Shown piece by piece: positions 43,401 to 57,701 of a DNA stretch of 64,000 nucleotides. The stretch is from assembly GCA_018343915.1 (NCBI GenBank), contig JABRWF010000002.1, forward strand, positions 4,836,001 through 4,900,000, read 5' to 3'. The notes below the pieces were generated by a model, which searched no databases, had not been told where the DNA came from, and was given only the letters and a program-made list of their open reading frames with translations. Source of the stretch: Agroathelia rolfsii. Its lineage: Eukaryota; Basidiomycota; Agaricomycetes; Amylocorticiales; Amylocorticiaceae. The translations under genes were made by a program, and so were the position numbers. The stretch's first letter is position 1; every line of letters begins with the position of its first letter.

Positions 43401-44127
43401 CCCGCCTGACTACACAATCACATTGGAGAAATACATGAATCGAATGGCGTGCGCTTGCAGGCGTTGTTCTAATGCTGGTTCGTTGAGCAAGCGATGAAAC
43501 AATAACTTAGGTTCCCAACGTATTAATGCTTGTAATCATAGTGAGCTTGCTATCCCAGCGCAGATGTCACAGTGCTAGGAAAGAACAAGGACGAGTCATT
43601 TTATGATAAACGGAGCTGAATAGACAAGACTTTATTAACTTCCAGCTTCTCAGCACGATATCTGATTAAACGAAATGAGAAGTACCTGTGTGAGGGTTGG
43701 GGAGTACCAGAACGACATAGCTTGTGAGTACTAATTGAGCGCGCGTATATGGGCGGCGTGATAGCACAGCATGCGCGTAGATAATAATCGACGATCGCGC
43801 AACATCATCATATAAGGCGCTCCTTCTGACGGGATAGGATTTAATAAGTATGTCGTTGATTCCCCCCCCCCCCTTCTTTTATACGTGAAAAAGACAAGAA
43901 AAGCGCATAAACCAAAGTGGCGCAGCGCGGTCACGGGGCGCAACACGGCGGTGAACGCGACGCGCGACGCGCCAATTTAGTTGATTGAGGTGCAGGATGA
44001 CCTAATTCAAAGTCCGACAGTAAATAATCCCAATTCCGCCCGCAGAGACCTTCAGCAGCGACCACCTCCCATTCCTCCTCAATCCCTCCACCGGCTCTGC
44101 AGTCGGCAACAGTCGACATCGGATACC
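43401..44127. other. Intergenic
   Basis: No gene supported. A run of C near 43862-43873 and GC-rich text with CGCG words near 43930-43975 lie in the promoter side of the Cdc6 gene. Confidence 0.5.
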
Positions 44128-46082
44128 ATGCAGACTCGTAGCTCCGTCCTTGGCAAGCGCTCTCACCGCGCAGAGCCCTCGACGCCGGTGGCGGCGTCGT
44201 CACCGACGTCGTGTTCATCTACCCTGATACCTACTCCCGAGGCCACCCCAAGCCCAAAAAGAGTGCGTACTTCTGCTACTGCTGAAGACGGCGACGGAAA
44301 CAAGGAGAATGTCCCACCGTTGCTCCTGGTTGAAATGACGCCCAGTCGGTCTTTACAACGGACCAACACAGCCACAGATGTACTCGCGAGCCCGCATCGT
44401 TTGTCAAGTGAGTGAAATTGCGGCACCATTGTGATTCATCACATTCATGTATACTTTATTGCTCCTACAGCACCACGTCGTCATGCCTCGATGTCTCGTA
44501 TGCTTTCAAGAACGCCATCAAGCTCCTTGGCCCGTCTATCCTTAGCTACGCCTCCCACAACACCGTCGACAGCTCATTTACCACTGCATGCTCGTGTACG
44601 TGCCTTACTACGACCGACCAGCAATCACGCGGGCGACATTGCTGGTCGCGATAGCGAGCGCACGGTCATTTCCGACTTTGTGAACTTCAAAGGCAATTTC
44701 AGGACCTTATACGTCAGCGGTTCCCCAGGCACCGGCAAGACGGCCCTTGTGAACAACATCTTGCGTGATGTAACACATAGCGTTATTTTTGTTAACTGTA
44801 TGGCCATCGCCGGATTGGATGCTTTGTGGCAGCGTCTGGCCGAGGAACTTGCGACTACACGCCGTAAGTTGAAGGGCAAGGCTGCAGTTGAAGCGATCTT
44901 AAAGAATATGACGTCTAAACGGTCAGTCTCTGTCCCTGCAATCGAGACATCACGTGTTTATATTCGTCATTTAGAATCATTGTTTTGGATGAGCTCGATC
45001 ACATCACATCGTCCATTCAGTCCCTCGACTCGCTCTTCTCGGTCACGCAAGCCTGCGAGTCTTTACGTATTATTGGCATTGCCAACACGCATACACTCGC
45101 TACGTCAGATATTGAATCTGTTCACACATTGCACTTTGCGCCCTACACTCCAGATCAGTTGCTCAGTATTCTCAAGATGAGGATTGTTTCCATCGACACC
45201 GAGCCTGGTGTTGATAAACTCTTGCCTCCTCCTGTCTTGTCCCTCCTTACAAAAAAGGTCGCTGCTCAGACTGGTGATGTTCGTGCCCTCTTCGAAGTAT
45301 TGCGCGGCGCCATCGACATTGCCGCTGCCGAAAAATTCGATTTGTCGACCAATGTCATCAACGTTGCCATCACCCCAGCTCATATCCTAGCCGCCCTAAA
45401 GGCTTATTCCCCAGCTTCGGCTAATGCACGTGGTGCTACTAATAGCGAGACTGTCACCAAAACGCGTAACCTGGGGTTGCATGCTAGACTGGCTCTCCTT
45501 GCTCTCATTGTTGCTTCCAAGCGTGCTAGTCATGGGCTGTCACTGTCTTCGACTCCGCTTCCACCGGCGTCTCCCGTCAAGCGCTCTAACAGTTCGAGTA
45601 CGCTTTCGAGCGGTGCCATCGATGCTACTCAGCTTCACACCTTCTACGTCACCATGCTCACACGAGGTGACAACTCCGTCTTCACTCCCGTTTCACGTAG
45701 TGAGTTCGCAGATCTACTGGGCATGCTTGAGACCGTCGGGCTCGCCGGCTCTTCGTCCTCTGCTGCCAATGCCGCCTCCTCAACCCCAAGCAAGACGGGT
45801 CGCCGCGCATTCAGTCGGTCAAAATCGTTCCACGGGTCGACACTCAAGTCTGCTGCCATTGATAACGTACGTTTGGCGGATGGTGTTATGCGTGATGAGG
45901 TCCTCCGTGGACTGGGGATTGATGAGCGGGACAACAAGTCGGGTGTTGCCGATGATGTGCGTGAGGCTGAGATCCGTGCCATCTGGGCTCGCGAACAGTC
46001 CAAGATCACGAAGGACCTGAAGGTGAAAGAGCGGGCGGGCCAGACTGTCGTTGCCGGATTCGAAGGTGCCATTGAAGACTAA
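44128..46082 (+). CDS. CDC6: Replication licensing ATPase Cdc6/Cdc18 (612 aa)
   Basis: Three exons (44128-44407, 44471-44921, 44975-46082) total 1839 nt in frame. The N-terminal tail is disordered, with a KEN box (NKENVPP, residues 59-61) and several Ser/Thr-Pro sites, one a full cyclin-kinase consensus (PSPKR near 41-45). The AAA+ core has Walker A GSPGTGKT (about 177-184), Walker B IVLDELDH, sensor GIANTHT and an LHFAPYTPDQLLSIL segment. A C-terminal winged-helix region ends near residue 610. Cdc6 loads the MCM helicase with ORC and Cdt1 at origins. Orc1 is the main alternative but usually carries a BAH domain, absent here. Phosphorylation and KEN-dependent turnover are expected from the family. 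Confidence 0.92.
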
Positions 46083-48674
46083 GATGGTCATTGGTATTGG
46101 TAGTTCAGTGTTTCGTTCTCTATAAAAACAAAATGGGTTTTGTGGAACATTTCTTGAAAACAAAAAAGGAAACCTTTGTTTTGTCTTCACTTTTCTAATT
46201 TTTTTACTTGCTTCGTATTACTGTAGGTTTGTATTTCCCAATTATCTCGATTTGTGTGTTACCTTTGCTGTAATTCTAGATGTCACTACATCAGCTTTTT
46301 TTCTTTTCTCTTGCTCTACATTTGCAAATTACATAAATGCACATACACTCGCCCAGATACAGACATTGCTATTCACTATTTTACCATTCTTCCTCTTTTC
46401 TTCACGCGTACCCTTCATCATCCATCGCATCCATTTGTACATGGCAGCTCGCCTCATTTCATCCCCCGACCTATTTTTTTCGTGCTACTCTGTTTATATA
46501 TTGCTTTTTTGCTCTTGAAATCTTATTTCTGCAGTTGCCAAATGACAGTTGAATCAATCGTTTTCGGTTTGGGCTGCCACTCGTTGATCATAACTCACCT
46601 TACGGATGCTTTGCGCCAAGGAGGCACGACGTCAGCGCAAAGCGGTGTCTTTGCCCGCATGTGCTGGTGCTGGCAGCTGTACCTTCTCTCTCTGCAGCTG
46701 CCAGCACTGACGGCGCTCGTTTTCTTGTTTTCACCTGCTGATACTTTCCTTACCGTCTTGACTGCTTGCAATACAAACTATCCCAACTAGTCTTGACCCT
46801 TGCTTAGAGAACCGTCCAAAATTCAAGCGTGACAAAGACTTTGCCTCCATCATTGATGCCGACCAACTTGCGCATCTTGTGACGAAATTCATGCGGGTCT
46901 TGTGACCAACTTGCGTGTCTTTCAACAAAATTCACGCGGGTCTTTTGACCAAAACTTATGCATCTTTAAGTGAAATTTATGCAGGCTTTTTGACCAATTT
47001 ACGCATCTCTTGACAAAACTATCATTCACAAAGAGGACCTCGGACGTGGCTCAAATCGCTGGCCTCAAGTAGAAACAAGGCTATAGATAGGCCATGCAAA
47101 TATGTGTAAACCCCAATGCCGTACATTCAGGTTGAACCAGAGGTGGAAGATTATATACATCACATTAGATGCCGCAGGCACATTGCTACCAATGGCTAGC
47201 ACCAAATAAATTACATCGAGCCATGTAACTCCTTTTCTGCTTATGGGGACCGAGGCTCGCTTGCTGCGTTGCTGCCATCCTACTGTTTGGGATCGCTGCT
47301 TGCCTCGATCTCTCCACAGGCGCTATCCAGCCGGGCTCGGAAAGCACTACGCGCTTTCACCATGCACTGCCGCTCCATCTTAGCCTAGCCAGCACATGAG
47401 CCAGGGCCAAATATAAGGAAGGAACGCTACTTCAACCCTTCCGCACTTCAGCTTCAGCGCTCAGCCGCCGCCACCACTGTTAGTCTATCACTGAGCCGAC
47501 TGAGCCTGAGTAGGACCATCATAATGATCAGTAAGATAGTCCAGACTAAGCCTTGATAGTCCTATGACTGTCTCAGGTGGGATGCAAAGGCGTAGGTCAA
47601 TGCATAGGGAATATTATTGATTTGTGGTGTTTCCAACAAAAATGAATGAGTTATCTGATGCAACTTGAATAATCCCAAAATAATCTAGCGTGGCTATAAG
47701 TTGACTTGATCAATATATAATACCTGATGATTATGCCCGTCAAATTTTGTTTGCTTCATCCTTTCAGATGACAGAAGAAAAAGGGAATTGCTCTTGTTTT
47801 GGTATCTAGTCTGTCTGGTTTTTAGTATTATTTATGCTTGATAATCTCCTATGTCTGCAGTTAACTAATATCTTTGGAGGGAAAACCTACTAAGTCCGTT
47901 TATTTCGGGAATAGATAGGACGGTACTGGAATTCATTCTCACGTCATAATCCACTTCTAAAGCTATATTCACTGACATCACGGATTATCTGGATTATTAT
48001 CAGTAATATTTCTTACAAGTTCCTCGTCACCATCCCTTCTCATTAATCTTTGTGATTATTTAAGCAACTACGGTTGCGGCATAGCTGTGAAATCAAAGTT
48101 CGTGATTGATTTACATTGATTATCGATTATCTTCCGCATCGGTCTCGGGCCTCAGCATCGGCCCGGGCAACGATGACGATAAAAGACAGAGCCAAATGCC
48201 CGACATTCTATAATACCTTTCTGGGTACTAACAGTACGCCTTGGTCGCACTAGCTTACTGGGCTAGCAGAGTGTCTGAACGACGGTTTTTTAACATTTTG
48301 AAAAAAGACTTATTAATGCGGGCCGTATCGGTACTAACAATACTCAGTGTATTAAGCTTGGTCACGGACCCGGGTGTAACCATGCTACACTTAAATCACA
48401 TATTCATCCTCATGTCCCTTTTTCATCAAAAGCTACACCATGATATGAAGGTTCTCGGCCCGGAGCTGTACATGAATCTAATGTAGCAAGGACACGGCCT
48501 ACTCTGCAATCATTATGTAATAGTGTGCGGGCTTGAACGTTGGCTAGTCAAATAGTTGAATCAAATCTGAGGCCCGAGCATTTATAAGAACTGATTACTA
48601 CTCAGGCCGCTCTGGCCTGGATTAGCGCTCCTCCTAAGTTTCTCGGATCGCAGGCTGATTGTTGCATATACAAC
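46083..48674. other. Long intergenic region
   Basis: No gene supported over about 2.6 kb. It includes the Cdc6 3' region, AT- and pyrimidine-rich text (46250-46540), a tandem repeat (46862-47020) and a GC-richer block around 47230-47520 with an AAATATAAGG promoter-like word near 47410. That block could be the promoter of an undetected or lost gene. Open frames at 46254-46790 are low-complexity. Confidence 0.5.
46862..47020. repeat. Diverged tandem repeat, 43-45 bp unit, about 3.7 copies
   Basis: Units start at 46862, 46905, 46948 and 46993 with ACCAA(C)TT, each running through CATCTTGTGACGAAATTC-like and ATGCGGGTCTT-like parts. Units differ by scattered substitutions, so the array is not recent. 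No open frame follows the period. Confidence 0.75.
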
Positions 48675-50441
48675 CATGTCTTCAGGTTCAATTGGCGTCA
48701 CTGAGTCTTCCAATCATCTCCGAGTCGACCGGTACAATTACCTGTATCCTTCATATTACAATATTGTCCAGGCAACGTCTCTAGTAGAAACGCTCCTCTA
48801 TGGTAAATATCCGTACCTGTAGCGTTGACCTAGCATCTTCATATTGGGTATCATAGGGGGTTACATGACCATTTTTTATAGATGCATACAGGTCCTTAAT
48901 ACAATTCGGCGAAAACGAGATGCTAGCTATAGTTGTAAGACCTACTGGCAGATGCCCTATTTGTATGGTGCATTGGTCATGCTGTTTCTAATCACCACAA
49001 TAGTGAGTCGAGATCCCACATCATATATGCTGTTTACCAAAAAAGTCAAAATTAAACTAGAACCTAGTCACAACTATATTCTGCAGCTTCAAACAGATCT
49101 ACGTTGATTCCAATGATGAATTGGTTTATCTTCCCACTGGATTTGTCTTGGACCGAGTCTTATATCCTGGGATACTCATGCTGAAGGCCGCTCTATTCGT
49201 GATTGCCGTTCTTATATCTGATTCGGTCCTGGTATTTGGAATTTCGCAAGCACTGATTGCATAGCAAAAGTAACGACTGAGGTTTTTGTGCAGGTCTTCC
49301 GCTATTATGTAGTCTTCAATAAATGTCTCAAAGTAGCACTGTTCCCAATAATGGCTTTTTTAGTTGATATTGGTATGTTGGAGATAATTCAATTTGTGAG
49401 GCGAACAAGCTCAACTATCTTCTGTAGCCGCTGGCTGTCTATTAATATACGGCATAGCAGATGCCAGCGGGCTTCCATATCCTGTGTCTTTGACCATCTC
49501 TGAGTTGAATGCGGGGGCTACTTATGATCCTTCACGCTTGGCACTTTACTCCATAACTCTTGTTCTTAATATTATGTGCACATGTAAGCACGTTAGCGTT
49601 CCTTTGTTTTCAAGTCCAGGATCTCACTTAAATACGTAGCCCTGATTACGTTCCGGATCTGGAAGATACAGAGGCAAGCCCGTCAACATAGTCCTCGGTC
49701 CGGTTATTTCAGAAACACCGTTTCAACTATTGTTGAGTCTGGTATCAATATTTTGTTTACTCGGGAAATATAGGGGGTGAAATACCACGTAACCTAGGCT
49801 TTATTTACTCCACCTGGATTGCAATTTTGTTAGGCACATTTGTCTCTGGTTCTACAACGTCGATATTCTTCCAAGACTCTGTGAGTATCGATAGTTTATC
49901 AGGTTTATACTGCATCGATACTGAACATTAACTCTGTTAAAATACCTAGACTGTACAAATTATTGTAAGCAGCAAGCCTTACGTGACGGTTTTTAATTAT
50001 GAGCGAGACTAACTTATACGACGCAACCCAAATAATGAATCGACTTTAAGGCTATAACCGTAATAAAACCATCAATTGATTTGCAGCTATTTCCGCTAAA
50101 GTATAGTTTTCTAGTTCTCGGTTATAATTTCTCGTATGGGTCGAGGTATAGACACAGTAGGTAGTGGGCCACGAAACAAAGGCACTGGACGATCCAGTAC
50201 TAGTACACATATTCATATGGGAGCCTTTCTAAGCGCTACATCCGTCAATGTCTCCAATAAGTATGCGAATAGCCAAGAGGTACAGGTCGCCATCAGTCGC
50301 GATGTCTGGCATGAAGACGATATCGAATCGGGGGACCATGTCCATGTTGGTCATGACTGCTCATATCCGCAAACGAGTGTCATATCCACCAATGACGATA
50401 GAGTCAAGTCAGAAATAGAGTTCGGATACGAAGATCGATAG
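48675..50441 (+). CDS. Seven-helix membrane protein, multi-exon
   Basis: At least eight exons read as a serpentine protein. Helix blocks: YNIVQATSLVETLLYG with GGYMTIFYRCIQVL; YLYGALVMLFLITTI; LMLKAALFVIAVLISDSVLVF; VALFPIMAFLVDI with AAGCLLIYGIAD; LALYSITLVLNIMCT; FIYSTWIAILLGTFVSG with FFQDS; and a last SVIISRMGRG segment before a polar tail ending GYEDR at 50441. Introns are short GT-AG. Between the ATG at 48675 and the first conserved residues the phase appears off by one near 48720 (CTCCCGAG), so the start may be elsewhere or this copy may also be damaged. A paralogue lies at 16269-18086. Ligand or function is unknown to me. Confidence 0.55.
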
Positions 50442-51229
50442 TCATGGTCAAGGATATATTTGACTTTTATCAACTTCAAGGTAAGTGGAATAAATACTTT
50501 TAGGCAGGAACTCAGTTGCTAATTCTTGGTGCAAGGTGGCAGTACAATAACAGCAGCCAGGTGTGAAACACGTAATAATGAAGGGATTACTATATCTGTA
50601 CTCGAATTTTTGTAGATGAAGGAAATGATTATTGCATTGAGAGATCGCGAAGTGGTAGAATCGTCCAAGTTCTATTATCTGAGAGCATTGAAAAAAAAAA
50701 ACCCCCAAGGTAATCGCGTCCTGTAACTTGAAGAAGATGATCAAAGCCGAAGCTTGCATAGCTCCTCCACATCCTCATGTATGCAAACATGAAAGTGGAT
50801 GATAAGTAAGGTATGCCAGCTACCAGCTGTTACTATTTGTCTGGTCGTCTAGGTCGCAACGACTACCAAGCGAGCATCGACACAAGGCAGTGCTATTTAA
50901 GTTGTTTGTTCAAAGAATGAGGGTAAAACAGAAGCAACCTTTGCGGGAGAAATAGGTAGCTCATCTTCGATAGCCTGAGTCATAAAAAATTCAGGAGTTC
51001 AAGTTGCGAGCCTGCCACTGGCAGGTCAAGTCAAAGGATTCGGCTGGGAGCACCTGCGCCTGATTTCCCCATTTGGTCTGACCCATTTGCTTCCGTCGGC
51101 AAGGATCGTTTGCTAGTGCAATGGGCGCGGCGTTGTGGCCATCCATTGCAGTGGTGCAGTCTGCACGACCCCTCCACGTTGCTTTCACACGGTTGTTGAT
51201 AATACGTCGAATATCGACGAATTTCAACC
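50442..51229. other. Intergenic
   Basis: No gene supported; an A-run lies at 50691-50701. The last 250 bp form the promoter side of the Pho85-type kinase gene. Confidence 0.5.
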
Positions 51230-52648
<1,419 letters not shown>

Positions 52649-53149
52649 GCCAGTTTAACTTCCGATCGCTCGGTTTCAAACAAATTTTCTAATTTCTCAT
52701 CTCTCTTAAGCCTTTTGTTTTCGCTTCTTCCACGATCTCAACTCCTGATTCCGAGATACATGAACACTAATTCTTAAATCCAGTGCCAATATCCCCCCTG
52801 TAAACCATTCTTTCTTTTCTCTTTCACGTCTCCCTCTTGTTCCTCATTCATTGCCTCGAAGCAAGTGTATAGTATCAGTGTACTCTAACAAATCTTCAAG
52901 CTTCAAGTTTCAAATTGTACATTTTCATCATGCATTCTTAAATCGACGAATAGCCGGCCATATTTTGCTACGACACGTCAATGCAAACTATTTAATTCCA
53001 TATTCATTGAATAGCACTTCGGAATTTTCGCGGCTAGTAACAGTGAAAAAACGATTGCCACCCCGCAGGCCTTTCTCATATATTCGCAAGCCAAACATTC
53101 GCCCTATTTTCGACTCCATCCCTACCTTCCAGTCTTTTCGTGCATTATA

Positions 53150-54480
53150 CCTAGACCCCCGTCTTTATTTGCTATGAACAGTCCCAGCTCCTTAACAGCG
53201 CCTTCATCTTGCTCAAGCACAAACACTGCCCTGACTAGATTTTTTTTATGGCTCAAATAATGTCTTGCTGGTACCATAGCCATCCGGGTAAATTTGCGTG
53301 GCTGTAAACTCGAAAGCATGCTTGCACTCAGGCGGTTAGGGCCTAGACATGGGTGCAAGATGTGTATGATGAAAAAAGATGTTTCCACGCATCGAGAAGC
53401 TGTTATCGGTTTTTATTTGTTTGTTTTTATTTCGAAAAGCTGGAACCACTGCCGTTGGTAGTGGAGTCAACTTTTATAAAGTCGCAGAGAACTTGGTAAC
53501 AGTAAGATGATGAATCGAATGACGCTGAAGTTGACAATGGGTGCAATGCACACAGAATGAAAGAGCCATAGTCGAGGTTATTCAGACAAACAATGTAGGG
53601 GCAGTCGACCGGAGCTTGTATATCCGTTCACCGTCTTCCCTGTAGCAAGCGCTTTGGATATTCCCATGCCGAGAAGGGAGAAAATCCGCTTGCGAGCAAA
53701 GTCAGGGTAGGACTACCGAGAGCAGGCTTGGGCTTCAAAGATGTGTGCACCAATGCTATAAATCCAGATGTACGTGGTATATGTCTCCAGAGGTCATTAT
53801 AGGAGCATTTGAGCATGAACCCGTACTATATTGTTACAAGAACACGTCCAGAGAAGTTCGTGAACAAGTCCCAAACGAGGCAGACACTGGAGTACATCAA
53901 TAGTAGACTCTTGAAAATTGTACACGAAGTCATGCCTGTGTGCATTTGCAAAGGATAAGGGGGAGAAATCCTTGATGCGCGTAGAAGTGCAATGATATAC
54001 CCGTAATATGACCTGTTATGTCGCGCAACTTTGTCTTTTCAGTAGCCCATTTATCTTGAAGATATCATTCGTCGTCTGGAAGCAACACCTGGATTTTCAT
54101 TGTCCAGTCCAGCTTAACTACGCAATCTGGTAGCGTGGCAAAGCTATGACCACTGGCAAATTCATTAAGAATGATCCCGATAGAAGACGAGAGGAAGGCT
54201 TTTGACATCGACGCCAGTTAAAATAGGCTCTATAGTTATACCATGCATTGGGTTCATACCATCGACAATTTCGAGGCATGGAGATAGATGCACACCCCTT
54301 GAGCCACTATATCACCCGACTCCGTTGCTTGGCCTCACTAATCGTGTTCGTGCCGCGAACCGGGATGTGCGACGGCAACGGCTAGGTCCTTGACGTTATT
54401 CTCCAGGCGAATTTACTCAATCAGTGTCTTAGAACCTTCGACGTTGATATCTCATGATAGTGGTAGCACTTTGGAGCAGA
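53150..54480 (-). pseudogene. Degraded copy of the serine hydrolase gene
   Basis: Separate blocks resemble the gene at 55483-57701 in the same order and strand: 53160-53240 matches the C-terminal block at 55570-55650, 53690-53760 matches 56840-56900, 54000-54230 matches 57165-57380 (the SxxK exon region), and 54305-54400 matches 57470-57545 (first exon). Large parts between are missing, including the HTG and YxN regions as far as I can see, and frames are broken. It cannot encode an active enzyme. Confidence 0.7.
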
Positions 54481-55482
54481 AGAGAGCTCCACAAATTGTA
54501 TAGAAGACATAAAAAAAGATAAGATAACCGAAATGCGTTTAGGTCGAGGAGCATTGGGCGGCCAATTTTACAGCAATAAATAAATAAAAACCAGGTGATG
54601 AAAACGTGCTGTTCTCAGAGGATTTCCTGTAGGTGCTACTGGGTGCGTTCAGTGACGACAGGTGGTACTAAACTACAGCACAGTGACGAGGTAATAACAT
54701 TCTGAGTGATCAATCGTGGATTTCGATGGAACAGGTCAACGCTGTCGAGTCAACTACAACTTCTATTTAAAATGATAGTTGACTCTAGCCGAGGATTTGA
54801 GCGGGTAGCTTTAAGACATTCGTATACGCTCATATAGCATGTTTGTTCGAGTTAAAGTATCTCTTGGAATAAATGGGATGAGAAAATGACTTATATATTC
54901 GGTAGATAAAATGTATCGGTTTTATACATGTATGTTAATTGTGAGACATAAGACAAAAGAATACAAAAGATACAAAAAGAAACTATTGTTATGACGCATA
55001 CAAAAGTCCGTGCTATATTCGTAGCTGTTTATTATCCTTATTATCCAACAGTATCCAAGAAGAGCAAGCGACTAAATATCTTTAAAGGAGACCTGCATCA
55101 TGGACAACTTCAGTTGAACTGGCCGGCTGTTTATTTTGCTTGTAGGTGTTGATCCACTAATAGGCCTGGTTCCGCAATGCATGCTTAATCTCACACCATG
55201 CTTAAATAGCATATTCGTAATGCCCTTTATATGAAAGGGTGATATAAGACAAATGCATCGGACAAGAAAACAATACACTTGGATGCTAATTAAACAGCCG
55301 AATCTGCAAGCAAAATTCGAGGTATTGAACTTGAGGCTACGTGTTTTAACCAGTACAAATTCAAGCAAAAAAAGACGATACAGACCAGTTCAGAAGTCAA
55401 GAGATATTAACCCCAAGATAAAGAGGGAGAGTTAAGTGAAGCAAGCCAAGACGTTCTCAAAGAACATTGTCCCCAAGTAGCT
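54481..55482. other. Intergenic
   Basis: No gene supported. AT-rich text; short open frames at 55072-55368 and 55253-55435 have no support. Confidence 0.5.
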
Positions 55483-57701
55483 CTATATCTTCACAAACCA
55501 AGCGTCCGCCCGATTCTCGATCCCATCCGCACGTCCAGACTTCTCACGCATCGCACCCAAAGTCTCATCCTCTTGTGAAATAAATAACCCCAGCCCCTTC
55601 ACGGCTCCATCATCACCGTCAAACACAAAGACCGCCCTGCCCAGTTTCTCATGTTGCTCAAATGGCGTCTTGTTGGCCCCATAGCCATCTGGGTAAAGCT
55701 GCACAGGTGTAAAGTCAAAAGTGTGTTCGTACCCCAGCGTCACCGCCTTGGGTTTTGAAACGGGAGTGAGACGGACGTGCGATGACCAGAGGCGTTCCCA
55801 TGCACCAAGGAGCTGTTGACGAGGATGGTAGTGGTGGTCCGCAGAGCTGGGGATGATAGTGGTAGCGGCCGCGGAATCAACTTTAGCGAAATCATACAGG
55901 ACTTTTTGACAGTAAGCAGATGAATTGGATGACGTCGATGAGAGTCCAGATGCGCAGAGATTGAAAGAGCCGTAGCCAGGGTTATGATACGTTCCCACAA
56001 GCGCATCCAGGTTCACTGAAGTCTTAGCGGGCTTCATAATATCCCCTTCGTTTGTGGGGAGCGCCTTTTCATCATCTCCAACAGTCGCCTCATTAAGGAG
56101 AGCCAAGCTATCTAACTGAACACCGAATGCTTGCTTTAAAAGAATATTATGGATCTTTTTCGTACTACCAGATACCGAGTCCGTGTTTCCAAGAAGAATA
56201 AAGCCGATATTGTCGTCTGGAACGAAGGAGACTTGAGTTGAGTATCCAGGGACGTCTCCGGTATGCCATACGATCTAATTCGAAAATTTGAAGGTGATGA
56301 AAAGATCCAGGTTGTTCAATGAGTTTCTTCTATAGGTAGTGGAAACAAAAAAAGGGAATCAAACAGGGTATCACGAAAGCTTACCGAGTGGTCCAAGAAG
56401 CTATCTCGGAACCAGCCAAGGCCATACCCAAGCAGCGAGATATTGTCATAATGGGCGACAGAGTGAGCAGTTGTCATGGCTTCGTAAGTATCTAGGGGTA
56501 GGATAATCTTTTCTTGTCCATCGTGGACTTGAACACCACGACGGAGAAGGAGCTCTATCCATTTGGTCTAGTGTACGTTAAACAATGAGCATATGTATGT
56601 AATTCCGGAGCAAACCTCATGAGAAAGACAGGAGGTTTGGAATAGAGAGAGAGGAAACCACACACCATGTCACTTGTGCTGCTGATAATTCCACCAGGAC
56701 CAGCATTCATCCCAGACCCAACCTCATCTGAGAAGCAGTGTGGAAGCAACCGGCCAGAGTCCGTCCATGCATCAGTCATCCTGCCCGTTTTGACCGCTTT
56801 GGAGATTTCAAACGTTGTGGATTCCATGTCAAGGGGAAGGAAAATCCGCTTGTGAGCGAAGTCTGGGTAGGACTGGCCAGAATAGGTCTCTAAGATGTGC
56901 ATGCCGACAATATACATCTATTTATACATTGTAAGACCTCAGGAGGCTGTCATAGAAGCTTTGAAGGAGAGGATGTACCATGTTGTTGTAGGACCATCTC
57001 TGGCGCAGCTCGTAGGCGGGTCGCAAATGAGGGAGACGACGAATTGCGTCAAGAGTGGAATCTTGAGGACCATAAGAAAAATCATGTCTATCGTTATAGA
57101 TAGCAACTCGAGTTTAGAAGGGGGTGAGGGCTCCTTAACCCAAGTCCAAATACCTAGGCATGCCCGTAACATGACCGAGAATGTCGCGCAAATTTGCTTT
57201 CTCAGTAGTCCATCTATCTTCAAGTTGCCATTCACTATCAGGGAGCAGCGCCTGAATCTTAGTCGTCCAATCTAGCTTGTCCATGCCCTCAGGTAGTGCA
57301 GTGACATTACGACCATTGGCGAAATCATCGATGAGGATACCGATAGACGATGTTAGAAACGCCTTTGACACTGATGCCAGTTGGAAGAGGCTCTAAAATA
57401 GAACAATGCATAATGATTTCAACAAAAAGGGGTGGAAACATACATCTTGCGTAACCCCATCACCCGATTCCGTTGCTTGGCCCCATTGAGTATATTCATG
57501 TTGCGAACCAGGATGGACGACGGCAACTGCCAGGCCCTTGACGTTGTTCTCCAGGCAGATTTGTCCAATCAGTCCTCGGACTTCTGTAGTCAATATCTCG
57601 CGACGGGCAGTATTTGTTTGTGACGGATGTGGATTCCATAGATTGAGTAGACCAGAGAATGAAGATAAGATGGTAGTCAACGCGTTCGAGTCAAAGAGCA
57701 T
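55483..57701 (-). CDS. Serine beta-lactamase-like hydrolase
   Basis: A multi-exon minus-strand gene. The first exon is 57701-57444; the second starts at 57392 and carries the catalytic Ser-x-x-Lys as LASVSKAF. The next parts hold HVTGMPRYL, then LRQRWSYNNM (the Tyr-x-Asn motif), and the exon near 56917-56650 reads GPGGIISSTSDM. Further exons give YGLGWF and VWHTGDVPGYST (the His/Lys-Thr-Gly motif), and the last exon (56106-55483) is a lipocalin-like C-terminal region ending ADAWFVKI. All three motifs of the class C beta-lactamase / penicillin-binding fold are present. Fungal members are usually esterases, peptidases or transesterases rather than drug-resistance enzymes. No convincing signal peptide is seen at this start, and internal exon ends are approximate. 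Confidence 0.75.

Noticed and set aside
46254..46790. 178-codon plus frame after Cdc6
   Set aside because: Rich in Phe, Ser, Leu and Cys from pyrimidine-rich DNA, overlaps two other frames and shows no domain.
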